DNA of 43,977 nt from Mycobacterium asiaticum DSM 44297. Its GTDB lineage: Bacteria > Actinomycetota > Actinomycetes > Mycobacteriales > Mycobacteriaceae. Made by a program: the position numbers and the translations under genes. Of the stretch, positions 43,247-43,977 are shown in pieces. The notes under the pieces were generated by a model that saw nothing but the letters and a program-made list of their open reading frames with translations, did no database searches and was not told the origin of the DNA. The stretch lies in NCBI RefSeq assembly GCF_000613245.1, contig NZ_HG964936.1, forward strand, positions 1,381,142 to 1,425,118. Direction: 5' to 3'. Each line of letters begins with the position of its first letter. The first letter of the stretch is position 1.

Positions 43247-43977
43247 ACACGGCCGGGCACTCCTGGCTGCCCCGCGCCTCCTGCGACGCCGAGTGCGTGC
43301 GGATAGCCGAAAGCGCTGGGGCGCAACCATTTCAGACGGCACTGCGGGTGTTGTTTCGGGTCATCTGTGCGTTGTTGCTGGCGCCGGGAATACCGTTGCT
43401 AGGGGTGCCGCTGCCCGGTAGTACCCGGGTGCAGCGCACCTACTGCCGGTTGGTGCTGCGTTGTTTCGGAGTGCGAATCAAGGTGTCCGGCAACCCAATT
43501 CGTAACTTGCGCGGTGTGCTGGTGGTGAGCAGCCACACGTCCTGGCTGGACGCCTTCGCCATCGGCGCGGTGCTGCCGGGGTCCTTCGTCGCCCGCGCCG
43601 ACATGTGTACGGCCGGGCCGGTCGGGATCCTGGCCCGGATCCTGCGGGTCATCCCGATCGAACGGTCCAGCCTGCGACGGCTGCCGGACGTGGTGGACGC
43701 GGTGGCCCGCCGCCTGCGCGCGGGGCAGACGGTCGTTGCGTTCCCCGAGGGCACGACCTGGTGTGGCCTGGCGTCGGGCCGCTTTTACCCGGCCATGTTT
43801 CAGGCCGCGATTGATTCCGGCCGCCCGGTTCAGCCACTTCGGTTGAGCTATCACCACGCCGACGGCAGCGTGTCGACGGCGCCCGCATATGTCGGCGACG
43901 ACACCCTGGGTCGGTCGGTCAGCCGGTTGCTGCGGGTGCGGCGCACGGTGGTTTCGCTACGGGTGGAGTCACTGCAG
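43243..43977 (+). CDS. PlsC-like 1-acyl-phosphate acyltransferase (Rv3026c type), partial
   Basis: The frame from GTG 43243 is open to the window edge (245 codons), so the C-terminus is missing. The acyltransferase motif I is HTSWLD (HX4D), the second block has PIERSSLRRLPDVVDAV, and motif III is FPEGTTW. A hydrophobic N-terminal segment (LLAPGIPLLGVPL) would anchor it to the membrane. PlsC/OlsA enzymes add a fatty acid to a lysolipid. Overlap GTGA with the OlsB-like gene suggests a joint lipid pathway. It matches Rv3026c in order and type. Confidence 0.9.
   Translation, partial: MNTAGHSWLPRASCDAECVRIAESAGAQPFQTALRVLFRVICALLLAPGIPLLGVPLPGSTRVQRTYCRLVLRCFGVRIKVSGNPIRNLRGVLVVSSHTSWLDAFAIGAVLPGSFVARADMCTAGPVGILARILRVIPIERSSLRRLPDVVDAVARRLRAGQTVVAFPEGTTWCGLASGRFYPAMFQAAIDSGRPVQPLRLSYHHADGSVSTAPAYVGDDTLGRSVSRLLRVRRTVVSLRVESLQ

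Overview
The window is high-GC DNA from a pigmented, slow-growing Mycobacterium. The evidence is a PE_PGRS gene at the left edge and long stretches whose gene order and proteins match the M. tuberculosis Rv3046c-Rv3026c segment, here in reverse orientation. The protein matches rest on remembered family and genome knowledge, not on a search. The species cannot be named from sequence alone; a carotenoid cluster points to a photo- or scotochromogenic species.

Left conserved block (about 1-14,500): PE_PGRS (partial), an Rv3046c-like DUF3349 protein, adhC, fecB, ctaD, serB2, an ABC ATPase, a Nudix hydrolase, echA17, two SAM methyltransferases (Rv3038c and Rv3037c types), secreted TB22.2, a beta-propeller lipoprotein (Rv3035 type) and a hexapeptide acyltransferase (Rv3034c type). 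Right conserved block (about 35,100-43,977): an SRPBCC/TIGR01777 epimerase, then the methylglucose lipopolysaccharide (MGLP) genes of Rv3032, Rv3031 and Rv3030 type, fixA-fixB (electron-transfer flavoprotein), and an OlsB-like/PlsC-like acyltransferase pair running off the edge.

Between them, in the middle of what is a compact MGLP neighbourhood in M. tuberculosis, lies a 20-kb light-protection island (about 14,500-35,000). It holds: (i) an mmpL-tspO-photolyase operon; (ii) a MarR regulator divergent from it; (iii) a STAS-domain protein and a small hypothetical gene; (iv) a SOUL haem-binding protein, type 2 IPP isomerase and GT1 glycosyltransferase operon; (v) a second, paralogous MarR; (vi) a DUF2784-DUF2945-DUF3140 stress group; (vii) a tightly overlapping carotenoid operon crtE-crtI-crtB-crtYc-crtYd-methyltransferase-crtU-Rieske oxygenase; (viii) a catalase-fold-like protein and an SDR epimerase divergent from crtE.

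Read together, idi and crtE/B/I/Yc/Yd would make beta-carotene, and CrtU would convert it to an aromatic carotenoid (isorenieratene type). The Rieske oxygenase and the GT1 enzyme could oxygenate and glycosylate it, MmpL could export or place it, photolyase repairs UV damage, and TspO and SOUL may handle photosensitising tetrapyrroles. The strongest new observation is a 29-bp palindrome, TTCA-N5-TTAA-N3-TTAA-N5-TGAA. It occurs once in the marR/mmpL divergent gap and once upstream of crtE, which suggests one MarR repressor joins both operons into a regulon. A near-perfect SigF-type promoter (GGTTT-N15-GGGTAG) sits just upstream of crtE.
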